From: Agromyces sp. H17E-10
Lineage (GTDB): Bacteria > Actinomycetota > Actinomycetes > Actinomycetales > Microbacteriaceae
NCBI RefSeq assembly: GCF_022919715.1
Contig: NZ_CP095042.1
Span: 682,001-746,000 of the forward strand
Direction of reading: 5' to 3'
DNA: 64,000 nucleotides
Shown here: positions 33,794-42,707 of the stretch, piece by piece
Layout: each line of letters begins with the position of its first letter
Numbering within the stretch: position 1 is the stretch's first letter
Position numbers and translations under genes: made by a program
The notes under the pieces: model-generated
The model's database searches: none
What the model was told of the DNA's origin: nothing
Seen by the model: the letters and a program-made list of their open reading frames with translations, nothing else

Positions 33794-34134
33794 AGCCCGC
33801 CCCCGAGCGCGCACGATCGTGCCTCGAGACGCACCGCCGACAGGAGCCCCGCCCCCGACGTGCTCAACAGCGCGCACACGATGTCGCCGTCGTTCACGAC
33901 CTCGATCGCGACATCGCCCGCGACGCGTGCGGCGATCGAGCGGGCACTGCCGGCGTCTTCACCGCGGCCGAGCGCTCGCGCGGCATCGGCAGCGGCATCC
34001 GTGAGTCGCACCTGCTGCGCCGCGAGCAGCACCGCACCGAGGCAGACGGCGAGGACGAGCGCGATCGCCGGCAGCGCGACGGCGAACTCCGCCGTCACGC
34101 TGCCGCGTTCGCGATCAGCCGACCGTGAGCGCAT
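33790..34134 (-). CDS. TadE-like pseudopilin (Rv3655c type)
   Basis: A 114-residue pseudopilin. The pattern ERGSVTAEFAVALPAIALVLAVCLGAVLLAAQQ is a class III prepilin-like segment with the Glu at the +5-type position, followed by DAAADAARALGRGED. The likely start is ATG 34134, overlapping the upstream gene by 20 nt; GTG 34098 would remove the signal, so it is rejected. It probably assembles with the pilin-like protein encoded upstream. Confidence 0.82.
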   Translation of the reverse strand: MRSRSADRERGSVTAEFAVALPAIALVLAVCLGAVLLAAQQVRLTDAAADAARALGRGEDAGSARSIAARVAGDVAIEVVNDGDIVCALLSTSGAGLLSAVRLEARSCALGGGL

Positions 34135-34420
34135 TCCGCACGAGATCGGTGAGGATGCCGCGCACCTCGTCACCGCGCAGGATGACGACGAGGAGCCCGG
34201 CGAAGCCGACGGCCGCCATCGTGGCGACGGCGTACTCGGCGGTGGCGGCGCCGCGCTCACCGGCCACGCGGCGCGCCAGACGGCGGAACAGGCTCGCTCG
34301 GCGCACATCGGCGGAGCCGCCGGCGTCGACGTCGAACGGGAGACGATCGGTCGCGCCGCCCGTGGCAGCGGCGGCCGGCACGTCGGGCGCGTCGATCGCC
34401 GCGGTTGAGGGGTTCTGCAT
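34115..34420 (-). CDS. DUF4244-type Flp pilin-like protein
   Basis: A 101-residue small pilin. After a 50-residue polar N-terminus comes ERGAATAEYAVATMAAVGFAGLLVVIL, the Flp pilin hydrophobic helix with the conserved Glu-Tyr. Mycobacterial Rv3656c occupies the same place in the Tad operon. The start ATG 34420 has AAGGG upstream. The longer-than-usual polar leader before the processing site is notable. Confidence 0.85.
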   Translation of the reverse strand: MQNPSTAAIDAPDVPAAAATGGATDRLPFDVDAGGSADVRRASLFRRLARRVAGERGAATAEYAVATMAAVGFAGLLVVILRGDEVRGILTDLVRNALTVG

Positions 34421-34481
34421 GTCGGTATTCCCTTCGGTTTCGCCGGCGGACCGGCGGCTGTGCGGCACGAGCCTGGGGCCG

Positions 34482-35438
34482 TCACATCGCACCGCCGAGG
34501 GTGCCCGTGACGACGGAGATCATGAGCGGTGCGACGCCCAGCAGCACGAACGCCGGCAGCACGCAGGCGCCGAGCGGCAGCATGAGACGCACGCCGAGCG
34601 CCGCAGCCCTCGACTCGCCGTCGGTGCGCGCCGCACGGCGGACGCGGAACGCCTCCGCCCGGAGCAGTTCGGCGACGGGTGCGCCGGCCCGCTCGGCGAG
34701 CCCGACGACGTCGTCGACCACGGTGCCGTCGCCCGCGACCCTCGGGAGATGCCGCTGCATCGCGGCCAGGGCGAGGGCGCGGGCCCGCTGGATCGAGGCG
34801 CCGCTCGACATCGCGATCGCGAGCAGCTCGAGCTCGAGACCGGCGTCGGCGCGCGAGGCGGAGGCCGAACGGGCGAGGCGGCGATTCCACCGTGCGCCGA
34901 CCCAGAGGAAGAGCGAACCGAGCACGAGACACGCGAGCCCGAGCGGGTTGCCGAGCAGGATGCCGATGGTGTCGAACCCGAGCATCGCGCCGAAGCCGAG
35001 CGCGACCACGGGCAGCGCCGACACGAGTCGGGCACTCGCGGCAGGCCCGGCGAGCGCGGTGGCGACGTCGCGTCGCAGCTGCGCCTCGTCGCGGAGCACC
35101 GCAGCGAGCGACCTGAGGCTCGCGGCGAGCGGGGCTCCGGCCTCCGCGGCGACCGACCATGCCGCAGCGAGCACCGCCCACGTCGCGGCCGTTCCCGGCC
35201 GCTCCTCGCACGCTCGCCGGATCGCCTCGGCGATGTCGTCTCCTTCGCCGGCGGCCGTCGCCGCGGCCGCGAGCACCTGCTCGTCGGCCGCGTTGCGACC
35301 GATCGCGACGTGACGCCAGGCGGTCGCCGCGGGCACCCCGGCGGCGAGCAGCACGGCGAGCCGCTCGGTGATACCGGCGACGGCGTCGACCTCGGCGCCC
35401 GGGTCGATGCGGGGGCGCAGCCTCAGGCGTGTCTTCAC
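34482..35438 (-). CDS. Fused TadB-TadC-type inner-membrane platform protein
   Basis: A 318-residue protein with two type II secretion F-like units. The first has ERLAVLLAAGVPAATAWRHVA ... GAPLAASLRSLAAVLRDE, then membrane helices around residues 150-200. The second has LELLAIAMSSGASIQRARAL ... GAPVAELLRAEAFRVRR, then a terminal helix pair. In M. tuberculosis these are separate (Rv3658c and Rv3657c). It forms the membrane platform driven by TadA. Its ATG overlaps the tadA stop by 4 nt. Confidence 0.82.
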   Translation of the reverse strand: MKTRLRLRPRIDPGAEVDAVAGITERLAVLLAAGVPAATAWRHVAIGRNAADEQVLAAAATAAGEGDDIAEAIRRACEERPGTAATWAVLAAAWSVAAEAGAPLAASLRSLAAVLRDEAQLRRDVATALAGPAASARLVSALPVVALGFGAMLGFDTIGILLGNPLGLACLVLGSLFLWVGARWNRRLARSASASRADAGLELELLAIAMSSGASIQRARALALAAMQRHLPRVAGDGTVVDDVVGLAERAGAPVAELLRAEAFRVRRAARTDGESRAAALGVRLMLPLGACVLPAFVLLGVAPLMISVVTGTLGGAM

Positions 35439-36712
35439 AGGGCCTCGATTCCGAGTCGCCCGTCTTCAACCACGAACCACCCCACCTGCGCGAGCCGACG
35501 GCGACCCTCGACGCGTTCGAGATGCAGCACGAGGTCGAACGCACTCGCCGTCTGGCGGGCGACCGCGTCAGCGGTGAGCCCGGCGGTCGCCCCGAGCGCC
35601 TCGAGCCGCGCGGGCACGTCGGCGAGCGAGTTGGCGTGCAGGGTTCCGGCGCCACCGTCGTGGCCGGTGTTGAGCGCCGCGAGCAGTTCGCGCAGTTCGG
35701 CGCCGCGGCACTCGCCGACGACCAGTCGATCGGGACGCATCCGCAGTGCCTCGCGCAGGAGCGCGTCGAGCCCGATGCGACCGGTGCCCTCGAGGTTCGG
35801 CTGCCGCGCTTCGAGGGCGACGACATGCGGGTGCTCGACCCGGAGCTCGGAGACGTCTTCGATGACGACGAGCCGTTCGTGCGCGGGGGCGAGGCTCAGG
35901 AGCGCGGCGAGCATCGTGGTCTTGCCGGTGCCGCCGGCACCGGTGATCAGCAGGTTCTCACGGGCGGCGACGGCGGCCGTGAGCCGCTCGCGCTGCCGAT
36001 CGTCGAGCATGCCTCCGGCGGCGAGGTCGTCGAGCGAACGCCCTGCTGCGCGCGGGATGCGCACCGAGACGAGCGTGCCCGCAGTCGACACCGGCGGCAG
36101 CACGACGTGAACGCGGATGCCGCGGCCGAGCCGCACGTCGACCGCGGGCGTCGCTTCGTCGACATGTCGGCCACCCCGGGCGATGAGTCGCACGGCGAGC
36201 GCACGTACCTCCGCCTCGTCGGCCGACCAGGCGAGCTCGCGAACGGCGCCGTGCCCGCGGTCGACCCAGAGGCCGGCGGCACCGTTCACGAACAGGTCGG
36301 TCACCGGGCCGTCGGCGGCGAACGGTTCGAGCGGGCCGAGTTCGGCGAGGTCGACGGCTTCGACGTGCCCCGAGGCGCCGGAGAAGGCGACCGGTGCCGT
36401 CGGCACGAATCTCGAGCGACCCGCGCCGTCGGCGTCCGCCCCGTCCTCGCGCTCCCGATCGACGTCGGCTGACCCCGCCGGCCCGAGAACGCCGGCGCGC
36501 TCGGGCGCTGCGGACGGGCTCGCGACACGGCCGGCACGCGCACCGGACACCCCCGGCACCGCGGGCGCATCCGGCAGCGCGGGCGCATCCGGCAGCGCCG
36601 GCGCTCCCGGCACCGCGGACACCCGAGGCACCGCGGACGCCCCCGGCACCGCGAGCACGGGGGCCGAGGCGCTCGCGCGCCAGGACGGCGTCGCAACGAA
36701 CGGAAGGCTCAT
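35435..36712 (-). CDS. TadA/CpaF-type pilus assembly ATPase
   Basis: A 425-residue secretion ATPase energising Flp pilus assembly. The core starts near FAADGPVTDLFVNGAAGLWVDRG; Walker A is TGAGGTGKTTMLAALL, followed by the Asp box ERLVVIEDVSELR, MRPDRLVVGECRGAELRELL (Walker B) and the His box TLHANS. Residues 20-55 are a Pro/Ala hexapeptide repeat tract (36555-36662) not usual in TadA. No TadZ homologue is encoded upstream. Start ATG 36712. Confidence 0.92.
   Translation of the reverse strand: MSLPFVATPSWRASASAPVLAVPGASAVPRVSAVPGAPALPDAPALPDAPAVPGVSGARAGRVASPSAAPERAGVLGPAGSADVDREREDGADADGAGRSRFVPTAPVAFSGASGHVEAVDLAELGPLEPFAADGPVTDLFVNGAAGLWVDRGHGAVRELAWSADEAEVRALAVRLIARGGRHVDEATPAVDVRLGRGIRVHVVLPPVSTAGTLVSVRIPRAAGRSLDDLAAGGMLDDRQRERLTAAVAARENLLITGAGGTGKTTMLAALLSLAPAHERLVVIEDVSELRVEHPHVVALEARQPNLEGTGRIGLDALLREALRMRPDRLVVGECRGAELRELLAALNTGHDGGAGTLHANSLADVPARLEALGATAGLTADAVARQTASAFDLVLHLERVEGRRRLAQVGWFVVEDGRLGIEAL
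36555..36662 (-). repeat. Six 18-bp tandem repeats inside tadA
   Basis: Six in-frame 18-nt units beginning GGCACCGCG or GGCAGCGC(G/C) on the plus strand encode the hexapeptides AVPGAS, AVPRVS, AVPGAP, ALPDAP, ALPDAP, AVPGVS. The units differ by a few bases. Copy number may vary between strains. Confidence 0.85.
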
Positions 36713-36770
36713 GCGGCGAGCGTACGAACGGCGACCGTTGCTCGAATCCGTCTCAGGCCCGGATGTGGAA

Positions 36771-36806
36771 AGAGTCCCCCTCCACGGCGTTGTGGAGGAG
36801 GACTCT
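36771..36806 (-). terminator. Strong terminator downstream of the 6C RNA
   Basis: A 15-bp stem with one mismatch (36771-36785 with 36792-36806), 6-nt loop, followed on the minus strand by TTTCC. It lies between the 6C RNA and tadA. Confidence 0.75.
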
Positions 36807-36842
36807 CTCGGCACCGCGAGACTGATCGGTGCGTTAACAGAA

Positions 36843-36940
36843 GGGGGCGGCACCCATTGGGGGGAACAGGTGCCGCCTCGGCAGCACAAGGATTGGGGGG
36901 AATCTCGAGTGCTGCAGGCCTCGAAACGAGTGTTCGGGCG
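36843..36940 (-). ncRNA. 6C small RNA
   Basis: On the minus strand two hairpins occur in tandem, each with six consecutive C residues in the loop. Hairpin 1 has GCAGCAC (36909-36915) pairing with GTGCTGC (36881-36887), loop containing ATTCCCCCCAAT. Hairpin 2 has GGCGGCACC (36869-36877) pairing with GGTGCCGCC (36846-36854), loop containing TTCCCCCCAAT. This is the defining structure of the actinobacterial 6C RNA (Rfam 6C; M. tuberculosis B11/ncRv13660c, located beside the same Tad operon). A promoter is visible upstream and a terminator downstream; the exact 3' end is uncertain (after hairpin 2 or at 36771). Its Mtb relative affects replication and secretion genes by pairing through the C-rich loops. 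Confidence 0.87.
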
Positions 36941-36946
36941 GTACTC

Positions 36947-36974
36947 AGTGTACGGCCTCAGAAACAATGCGCAA
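36947..36974 (-). promoter_or_regulatory. Promoter of the 6C RNA
   Basis: Minus-strand TTGCGC (36974-36969) and TACACT (36952-36947) are spaced 16 nt and would start RNA near 36940. The remaining 36975-37174 is unusually AT-rich, has an IR TGTCC-N10-GGACA (36983-37002) and a candidate acs -10 TAGTGT (37109-37114). Confidence 0.6.
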
Positions 36975-37174
36975 GCATTTTTTGTCCTCATTTGTGCGGA
37001 CACTCAGAATTCTCTGCGCAAAGGCACAGTAGCGCCTCTCGAACGCGCGCGGAAGAGCATTCGCACGAAGTGTTTCCGCACGCGTGCAACACGGTCATGG
37101 CCGCGGGGTAGTGTGCTGGGTGGGGCAGGCGACCCAACCGATGAAACAGATCGCGAAGGAGCGACCGGAGAACC

Positions 37175-39127
37175 ATGACCGTTCAGATCGATCACGCACT
37201 CGAGGAGATCAGGCGCTTCCGTCCGAGCCCCGAGTTCGCCGCCCAAGCCATCGCCGACGAGAGCCTCTACGAGGCCGCGAAGACCGACCGGCTCGGCTTC
37301 TGGGCCGACCAGGCCCGCGAACTGCTGACCTGGCAGAAGCCGTTCACCCGAACCCTCGACTGGTCGAACCCGCCGTTCGCGAAGTGGTTCGACGACGGCG
37401 AGCTCAACGTCGCCGTCAACTGCCTCGACCGACACGTCGAGGCCGGACTCGGCGACCGCGTCGCCATCCACTTCGAGGGCGAGCCGGGCGACAGTCGCGA
37501 CATCACGTACGCCGAGCTGACCGACGAGGTCAAGCGGGCGGCCAACGTGCTCGAAGGACTCGGCGTCGGCGAGGGCGACCGCGTCGCCATCTACCTGCCG
37601 ATGATCCCCGAGGCCGTCGTCTCGATGCTCGCCGTCGCGCGCATCGGCGCGATCCACTCGGTCGTGTTCGGCGGCTTCAGCTCCGACAGCCTCGCGTCGC
37701 GCATCGACGACGCCGAGGCGAAGGTCGTCATCACCGCCGACGGCGGTTACCGCAAGGGTCGCGTCTTCCCGCTGAAGCCGACCGTCGACGAGGCGATCGC
37801 GAAGACGGCCGGCTCGGTCGAGAAGGTGCTCGTCGTCAAGCGCACGGGCAACGACGTCGACGTCGAGGCGGGCCGCGACGTGTGGTGGCACGACGCCGTC
37901 GGCGAGGCATCCGCAGAGCACGAGGCCAAGGCCTTCAACGCCGAGCACCCGCTGTTCATCCTCTACACGTCGGGCACGACGGGCAAGCCGAAGGGTGTGG
38001 TGCACTCGAGCGGCGGGTACCTGACCCAGGCCGCGTTCACCCACAAGAACGTCTTCGACCTGCACCCCGAGACCGACGTCTACTGGTGCACCGCCGACGT
38101 CGGCTGGATCACGGGCCACTCGTACGTCGTCTACGGCCCGCTCGCCAACGCGGCGACGCAGGTGCTCTACGAGGGCACCCCCGACACGCCGCACCCGGGC
38201 CGCTGGTGGGAGATCGTCGAGAAGTACAAGGTCTCCATCCTCTACACCGCCCCCACGGCGATCCGCTCGTTCATGAAGCTCGGCCGGCAGATCCCCCACG
38301 AGTTCAACCTGCGCTCGCTGCGCCTGCTCGGCTCGGTCGGCGAGCCGATCAACCCCGAGGCGTGGATCTGGTACCGCCACGTCATCGGCGGCGGCTCGAT
38401 CCCCGTGGTCGACACGTGGTGGCAGACCGAGACCGGCGCGATCATGATCTCGGCGCTGCCCGGCATCACCGACCTCAAGCCGGGTTCGGCGCAGGTCGCC
38501 ATCCCCGGCATCTCGATCGACATCCTGAGCGACGACGGCACCCCGGTCGAAGGAGAGGACGGCGGGCTCCTCGTCATCACCGAGCCGTGGCCGTCGATGC
38601 TGCGCGGCATCTGGGGCGATCCCGAGCGCTTCAAGGAGACCTACTGGGAGAAGTTCGGCGACAAGTACTTCGCCGGTGACGGCGCCCGCCGCGATGAAGA
38701 CGGCGACATCTGGCTGCTCGGCCGGGTCGACGACGTCATGAACGTCTCGGGCCACCGCCTCTCGACGGCCGAGATCGAGTCGTCGCTCGTCGCCCACCCG
38801 TGGACCGCTGAGGCCGCGGTCGTCGGCGCGTCCGACGAGACGACCGGTCAGGCCGTGGTCGCGTTCGTCATCCTCAAGCAGAGCCAGGCCGAGCACGGCG
38901 ACGACCTCGCCGCCGCGTCGGAGGAGTTGCGCAAGCACGTCGCGACCCAGATCGGCGCCATCGCCCGCCCGCGGCAGGTGTTCATCGTCAACGAACTGCC
39001 GAAGACCCGCTCGGGCAAGATCATGCGCCGCCTGCTGCGCGACCTCGCCGAGGGCCGTCAGATCGGCGACACCACGACGCTGGCCGACACCTCGATCATG
39101 CAGATCATCAGCGAGCAGGTGAAGTAG
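37175..39127 (+). CDS. acs: Acetyl-CoA synthetase
   Basis: A 650-residue AMP-forming acetate:CoA ligase. The P-loop-like A3 motif is [14 protein letters not shown], with WWQTETG (A5) and the acetylatable Lys in [11 protein letters not shown] (K615), which in other bacteria is controlled by Pat/CobB-type acetylation. ATG 37175 follows GGAG. It is monocistronic and ends in the 40-bp palindrome. The upstream AT-rich region contains candidate regulator sites. It assimilates acetate, fitting the gluconeogenic GAPDH. Confidence 0.97.
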   Translation: MTVQIDHALEEIRRFRPSPEFAAQAIADESLYEAAKTDRLGFWADQARELLTWQKPFTRTLDWSNPPFAKWFDDGELNVAVNCLDRHVEAGLGDRVAIHFEGEPGDSRDITYAELTDEVKRAANVLEGLGVGEGDRVAIYLPMIPEAVVSMLAVARIGAIHSVVFGGFSSDSLASRIDDAEAKVVITADGGYRKGRVFPLKPTVDEAIAKTAGSVEKVLVVKRTGNDVDVEAGRDVWWHDAVGEASAEHEAKAFNAEHPLFILYTSGTTGKPKGVVHSSGGYLTQAAFTHKNVFDLHPETDVYWCTADVGWITGHSYVVYGPLANAATQVLYEGTPDTPHPGRWWEIVEKYKVSILYTAPTAIRSFMKLGRQIPHEFNLRSLRLLGSVGEPINPEAWIWYRHVIGGGSIPVVDTWWQTETGAIMISALPGITDLKPGSAQVAIPGISIDILSDDGTPVEGEDGGLLVITEPWPSMLRGIWGDPERFKETYWEKFGDKYFAGDGARRDEDGDIWLLGRVDDVMNVSGHRLSTAEIESSLVAHPWTAEAAVVGASDETTGQAVVAFVILKQSQAEHGDDLAAASEELRKHVATQIGAIARPRQVFIVNELPKTRSGKIMRRLLRDLAEGRQIGDTTTLADTSIMQIISEQVK

Positions 39128-39150
39128 CGCACCGCGCGCTCATCTGAGAC

Positions 39151-39190
39151 ACGGATGCCTCGGCGGGAAGCTTCCCGCCGAGGCATCCGT
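39151..39190. terminator. 40-bp perfect palindrome, bidirectional terminator
   Basis: Positions 39151-39170 are the exact reverse complement of 39171-39190; it begins ACGGATGCCTCGG. It sits between convergent acs and ridA. Confidence 0.85.
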
Positions 39191-39206
39191 ATTCAGGTCG
39201 GGTGCG

Positions 39207-39677
39207 TCAGGCGAACTCGACGACCAGTTCGAGCTCGACGGGCGAGTCGAGCGGCAGCACCGCGACGCCCACGGCGGAGCGAGCGTGGCGGCCGGCGTCG
39301 CCGAAGATCTCGCCGAGCGCCTCTGAAGCGCCGTTGATGACACCGGGCTGACCGGTGAAGGCCGGGTCGCTCGCGACGAAGCCGACGAGCTTCACGATGC
39401 GGGTGACGCGGTCGAGCGAACCGATCTCGGCGCGCACGGCCGCGAGCGCGTTGAGCACGCACGTGCGGGCGTAGGCCTTGGCGTCGTCTGCGGGCACGAG
39501 TCCGTGACCGTCGCCGACCTTGCCGGTGGCGGGCAGGGACCCGGCCGTGAACGGCAGCTGGCCCGAGGTGTAGACGTACGAACCGGTCACGACGGCGGGC
39601 ACGTAGGCGGCGACGGGTGCGGCGACCTCGGGAAGCTCGATACCGAGCTCGGCGAGGCGGGCCTCGTAGCCGGCCAT
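39207..39677 (-). CDS. RidA/YjgF family protein
   Basis: A 156-residue trimeric imine/enamine deaminase-type protein, related to mycobacterial Rv3678c. Recognisable parts are VVTGSYVYTSGQLPF, ARTCVLNALAAVRAEIGSLDRVTRIVKLVGFV and the end SAVGVAVLPLDSPVELELVVEFA. The Arg that binds the carboxylate in true RidA (usually in a CxRxxV-type end motif) is not obvious, so this may be a RidA-subfamily protein with a different role. Its start overlaps the DUF4177 stop. Confidence 0.9.
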   Translation of the reverse strand: MAGYEARLAELGIELPEVAAPVAAYVPAVVTGSYVYTSGQLPFTAGSLPATGKVGDGHGLVPADDAKAYARTCVLNALAAVRAEIGSLDRVTRIVKLVGFVASDPAFTGQPGVINGASEALGEIFGDAGRHARSAVGVAVLPLDSPVELELVVEFA

Positions 39678-39910
39678 CAGGCGTGCCCCTCGCCCTCGAA
39701 CTGCTTCGCGGCCTGGGCTGCCGCAGCCGCGCCGGCCTGGGCGGCAGCCGACGACTCGTCGCCCTTCGGCCGCTTCAGGTAGGCGACGAGGCCGCCCTCG
39801 GGCCCCTGCACGATCTGCACGAGCTCCCACCCCTCCGAGCCCCAGTTGTTGAGGATGGCAGCGGTGTTGTGGATGAGCAGCGGAGTGGTGATGTACTCCC
39901 AGGCCTGCAT
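39677..39910 (-). CDS. DUF4177-type small protein (Rv3678A-like)
   Basis: A 77-residue protein. The front half MQAWEYITTPLLIHN...GSEGWELVQIVQGPEGGLVAYLKR is the compact DUF4177 pattern; the rest is an Ala-rich tail. It overlaps ridA by ATGA and precedes it in the operon, the same gene pair as Rv3678A-Rv3678c of M. tuberculosis. Function unknown. Confidence 0.85.
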   Translation of the reverse strand: MQAWEYITTPLLIHNTAAILNNWGSEGWELVQIVQGPEGGLVAYLKRPKGDESSAAAQAGAAAAAQAAKQFEGEGHA

Positions 39911-40024
39911 ATGGGCTCCTCTTCGGATGTCTCGTGCACGATGCGTGCGGGAATCACCGGACTCGGCGTGTCTTCCCTGATACGACGCCCAGCGCGCGTA
40001 TCGGGATTTGCCAGCCTTCTCCGA

Positions 40025-40030
40025 TACGCT
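40025..40030 (+). promoter_or_regulatory. Candidate -10 box of ponA2-like gene
   Basis: TACGCT ends 7 nt before the ATG at 40038; no Shine-Dalgarno lies between. Confidence 0.4.
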
Positions 40031-40037
40031 CCACTAT

Positions 40038-42707
40038 ATGTCTGCCCAAAAACGAACGATGAGCGACGTCGGCACCGGAATCCTCGGCTTCGTCGGCCTG
40101 AGCGCTCTCGCCGGCATCCTCGTCACCGCTGCGGTGACCCCGGCACTGGCCGTGACCGGCATGGCTGCGAACAACAGCATCACGATGTTCGAGAACCTGC
40201 CGAGCTCGCTCGAGATCGGCGATCTGGCGCAGAAGTCGACCATCTACGCGGTGAAGGCCGACGGGTCCGCGTCGCCCATGGCGTGGTTCTACGACGACAA
40301 CCGCGAAGAGGTCTCGCTCGAGTACATCTCGCCGTTCCTGAAGGACGCGGCGGTCGCGGGCGAGGACCCGCGGTTCTACGACCACGGCGGCATCGACATC
40401 GCGGGCACGGTCCGCGGCGCGCTTTCGACGATCAGCGGCGGCGGCACCCAGGGTGGCTCGTCGATCACGCAGCAGTACGTGAAGAACGTCCTCGTCGCCA
40501 ACGACATGGCCAAGGCGAAGACGCAAGAGGAGCGCCTCGAGGCTTGGGAGAAGCACACCAAGACCTCGGTCGACCGCAAGCTGAAAGAGATGCGGTACGC
40601 GATCTCGGTCGAGAAGAAGTACTCGAAAGACGACATCCTGCGCGGCTATCTCAACATCGCGGGCTTCGGCGGGCAGATCTACGGCGTGCAGACCGCCGCG
40701 CAGTACTACTTCGGCACGAACGCCCACGACCTGACGCTCGCCCAGGCGGCGAGCCTCATCGCGATCGTGAACAGTCCCGAGGAGTTCCGCCTCGACTACC
40801 CCGACGACGAGCTGAACGGCGCTGCGACCGTCGTCGACGGCGAGACGGTGCCGTACGCGCGCAACAAGGAGCGTCGCGACTACATCCTCGACAAGATGCT
40901 CCAGCAGAAGAAGATCACGAAGGAGCAGCACGACGCGGCGAAGGCCGAGCCGGTAGCGCCGAAGATCACCGAGCCCTCGAGCGGTTGCCAGGCCTCTCCG
41001 GTGTACGCGTACTTCTGCGACTACGTGACGTGGGAGATCAAGAACAAGCTCGACGACCCCGAGACTCCCGACGTCAACGAGGGTGCGGAACGGCTCGAGC
41101 GCGGTGGCCTCGACATCTACACCACCGTCGACATGGACCTCCAGACGGCTGCGTACTCGGCCGTGCACGACAACGTGCCTGGCTCCATCCCCGAAGCGAA
41201 CATCGGCAGCTCGGCCGTTTCGGTCGAGGTCGGCACCGGCAAGGTGCTCGCCATGGTCCAGAACACGACGTACAACGTCGACCCCGAGGTGACCGGCGAC
41301 CAGTACGACGCGGTCAATTACAACGCGACTGCCGACTACGGCAGCTCGAGCGGATTCCAACCCGGGTCGACGTTCAAGATCTTCACCCTCGCCGAGTGGC
41401 TGAAGGAAGGGCACTCGGTCAACGAGAGCATGGACGCCCGACGCCGCTCCGACTGGGGCACCTTCAAGAGCAGTTGTCCCGAGGACAACACCTCCACGGC
41501 GGGCTGGAACCCCGGCAACGACGAGGGTGGCAACGGCGGCTACTGGTCGGCGCTCTTCAACACCGTCAACTCGGAGAACACCGGCTACATCGCCATGGCG
41601 AAGCAGCTCGACTTGTGCGGCATCAAGAAGGGTGCGACCGCACTCATGAGTTCCGGGCGCGCTGACGGCAAGCCGCTCGGCGAAGGCATCAATGAAGAGG
41701 GCAACCGCATCGCGTTCGGTCCCTCGGCTGTGCTCGGCACCGAGGAGATCGCACCGATCTCGATGGCCACGGCGTTCGCCGCGGTCGCCGGTGGCGGCAA
41801 GTCGTGCACGCCGATCGTGATCGACCACATGACCGATGCCAAGGGCGAACCGGTCGAGGTGCCGAAGTCGACCTGTACGCAGGCGATCACCCCCGAGGTG
41901 GCGGCGGGCATGGACTATGCCCTTCAGCGGGTCATGACGGAAGGCACGGGCGGATCCTCGCGCCGGCAGATGGACACCGCCGGGACTCCGATGATCGGCA
42001 AGACCGGTACGACGGACGACGCCGTCGCGACCTGGATGAGCGGCGCCTCCACGCGCGTCGCCACGGTCGTCGGCGTCTACAACACGACGGGCTTCGTGAA
42101 CCTTCGCGAGACGTTCATCAACGGTGAGCAGGCCGCCGTGCTCCGTCACAACATCTGGCCGCGCATCATGGACGTCGCGAACACGAAGTACCCGGGCGGG
42201 GCTTTCCCCGAGCCCGACCAGAAGTTCCTGACGACCCCGATGGCCAACGTGCCGAGCGTGCTCGGCCTCTCGCCCGAGGCCGCGCAGAAGGCGCTCCAGG
42301 ATGCCGGCTTCGGCTGGTCCATGGACGGCGAAGTGGATTCGGCGCAGCCGAAGGGCACGATCGGCAGCCAGTCGGCGACCGGTCAGGCACCGAAGGGCTC
42401 GTCGATCTCGCTGAAGACCAGCCGCGGCAACCTGAGCGCATTGCCCGACGTGACGGGCATGCAGGCCGATCAGGCTGAGGCGACCCTCTCCGCGGCCGGC
42501 TTCCGCGTCGATCGTGATCGTCAAGACACCGATGACCAGTCGAAGGACGGTCTCGTCATCTCGCAGTCGCCGGGCGCCGGCGAGAATGCGAAGCCCGGCC
42601 AGAAGGTCACGATCGTGATCGGCCGCTTCACCGGAGGCGGCGGCGACGGCGGCGACGGCACGCCGGGCGGCGGAACCGACGGCAACACACCGCCGGTGGC
42701 CGGTTGA
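40038..42707 (+). CDS. Bifunctional class A penicillin-binding protein with PASTA domains
   Basis: An 889-residue peptidoglycan synthase, orthologous in position to mycobacterial PonA2. A short cytoplasmic start and one anchor helix (LGFVGLSALAGILVTAAVTPALAV) are followed by the GT51 domain with AGEDPRFYDHGGIDI and GGSSITQQYVKN. The transpeptidase has SxxK in QPGSTFKIF, SxN in NSENTG and KTG in GKTGTTDD. Two PASTA units follow (from VPSVLGLSPEAAQ and LPDVTGMQADQAE), then a Gly-rich tail. It polymerises and cross-links glycan outside the membrane. Confidence 0.95.
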   Translation: MSAQKRTMSDVGTGILGFVGLSALAGILVTAAVTPALAVTGMAANNSITMFENLPSSLEIGDLAQKSTIYAVKADGSASPMAWFYDDNREEVSLEYISPFLKDAAVAGEDPRFYDHGGIDIAGTVRGALSTISGGGTQGGSSITQQYVKNVLVANDMAKAKTQEERLEAWEKHTKTSVDRKLKEMRYAISVEKKYSKDDILRGYLNIAGFGGQIYGVQTAAQYYFGTNAHDLTLAQAASLIAIVNSPEEFRLDYPDDELNGAATVVDGETVPYARNKERRDYILDKMLQQKKITKEQHDAAKAEPVAPKITEPSSGCQASPVYAYFCDYVTWEIKNKLDDPETPDVNEGAERLERGGLDIYTTVDMDLQTAAYSAVHDNVPGSIPEANIGSSAVSVEVGTGKVLAMVQNTTYNVDPEVTGDQYDAVNYNATADYGSSSGFQPGSTFKIFTLAEWLKEGHSVNESMDARRRSDWGTFKSSCPEDNTSTAGWNPGNDEGGNGGYWSALFNTVNSENTGYIAMAKQLDLCGIKKGATALMSSGRADGKPLGEGINEEGNRIAFGPSAVLGTEEIAPISMATAFAAVAGGGKSCTPIVIDHMTDAKGEPVEVPKSTCTQAITPEVAAGMDYALQRVMTEGTGGSSRRQMDTAGTPMIGKTGTTDDAVATWMSGASTRVATVVGVYNTTGFVNLRETFINGEQAAVLRHNIWPRIMDVANTKYPGGAFPEPDQKFLTTPMANVPSVLGLSPEAAQKALQDAGFGWSMDGEVDSAQPKGTIGSQSATGQAPKGSSISLKTSRGNLSALPDVTGMQADQAEATLSAAGFRVDRDRQDTDDQSKDGLVISQSPGAGENAKPGQKVTIVIGRFTGGGGDGGDGTPGGGTDGNTPPVAG

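Noticed and set aside
36555..36662. Short regular repeats as a possible CRISPR array
   Set aside because: Units are contiguous without spacers and encode an in-frame hexapeptide in tadA.
36857..37111. An 84-codon plus-strand frame between tadA and acs
   Set aside because: It overlaps the 6C RNA hairpins and promoter, has no Shine-Dalgarno and no similarity to a family.
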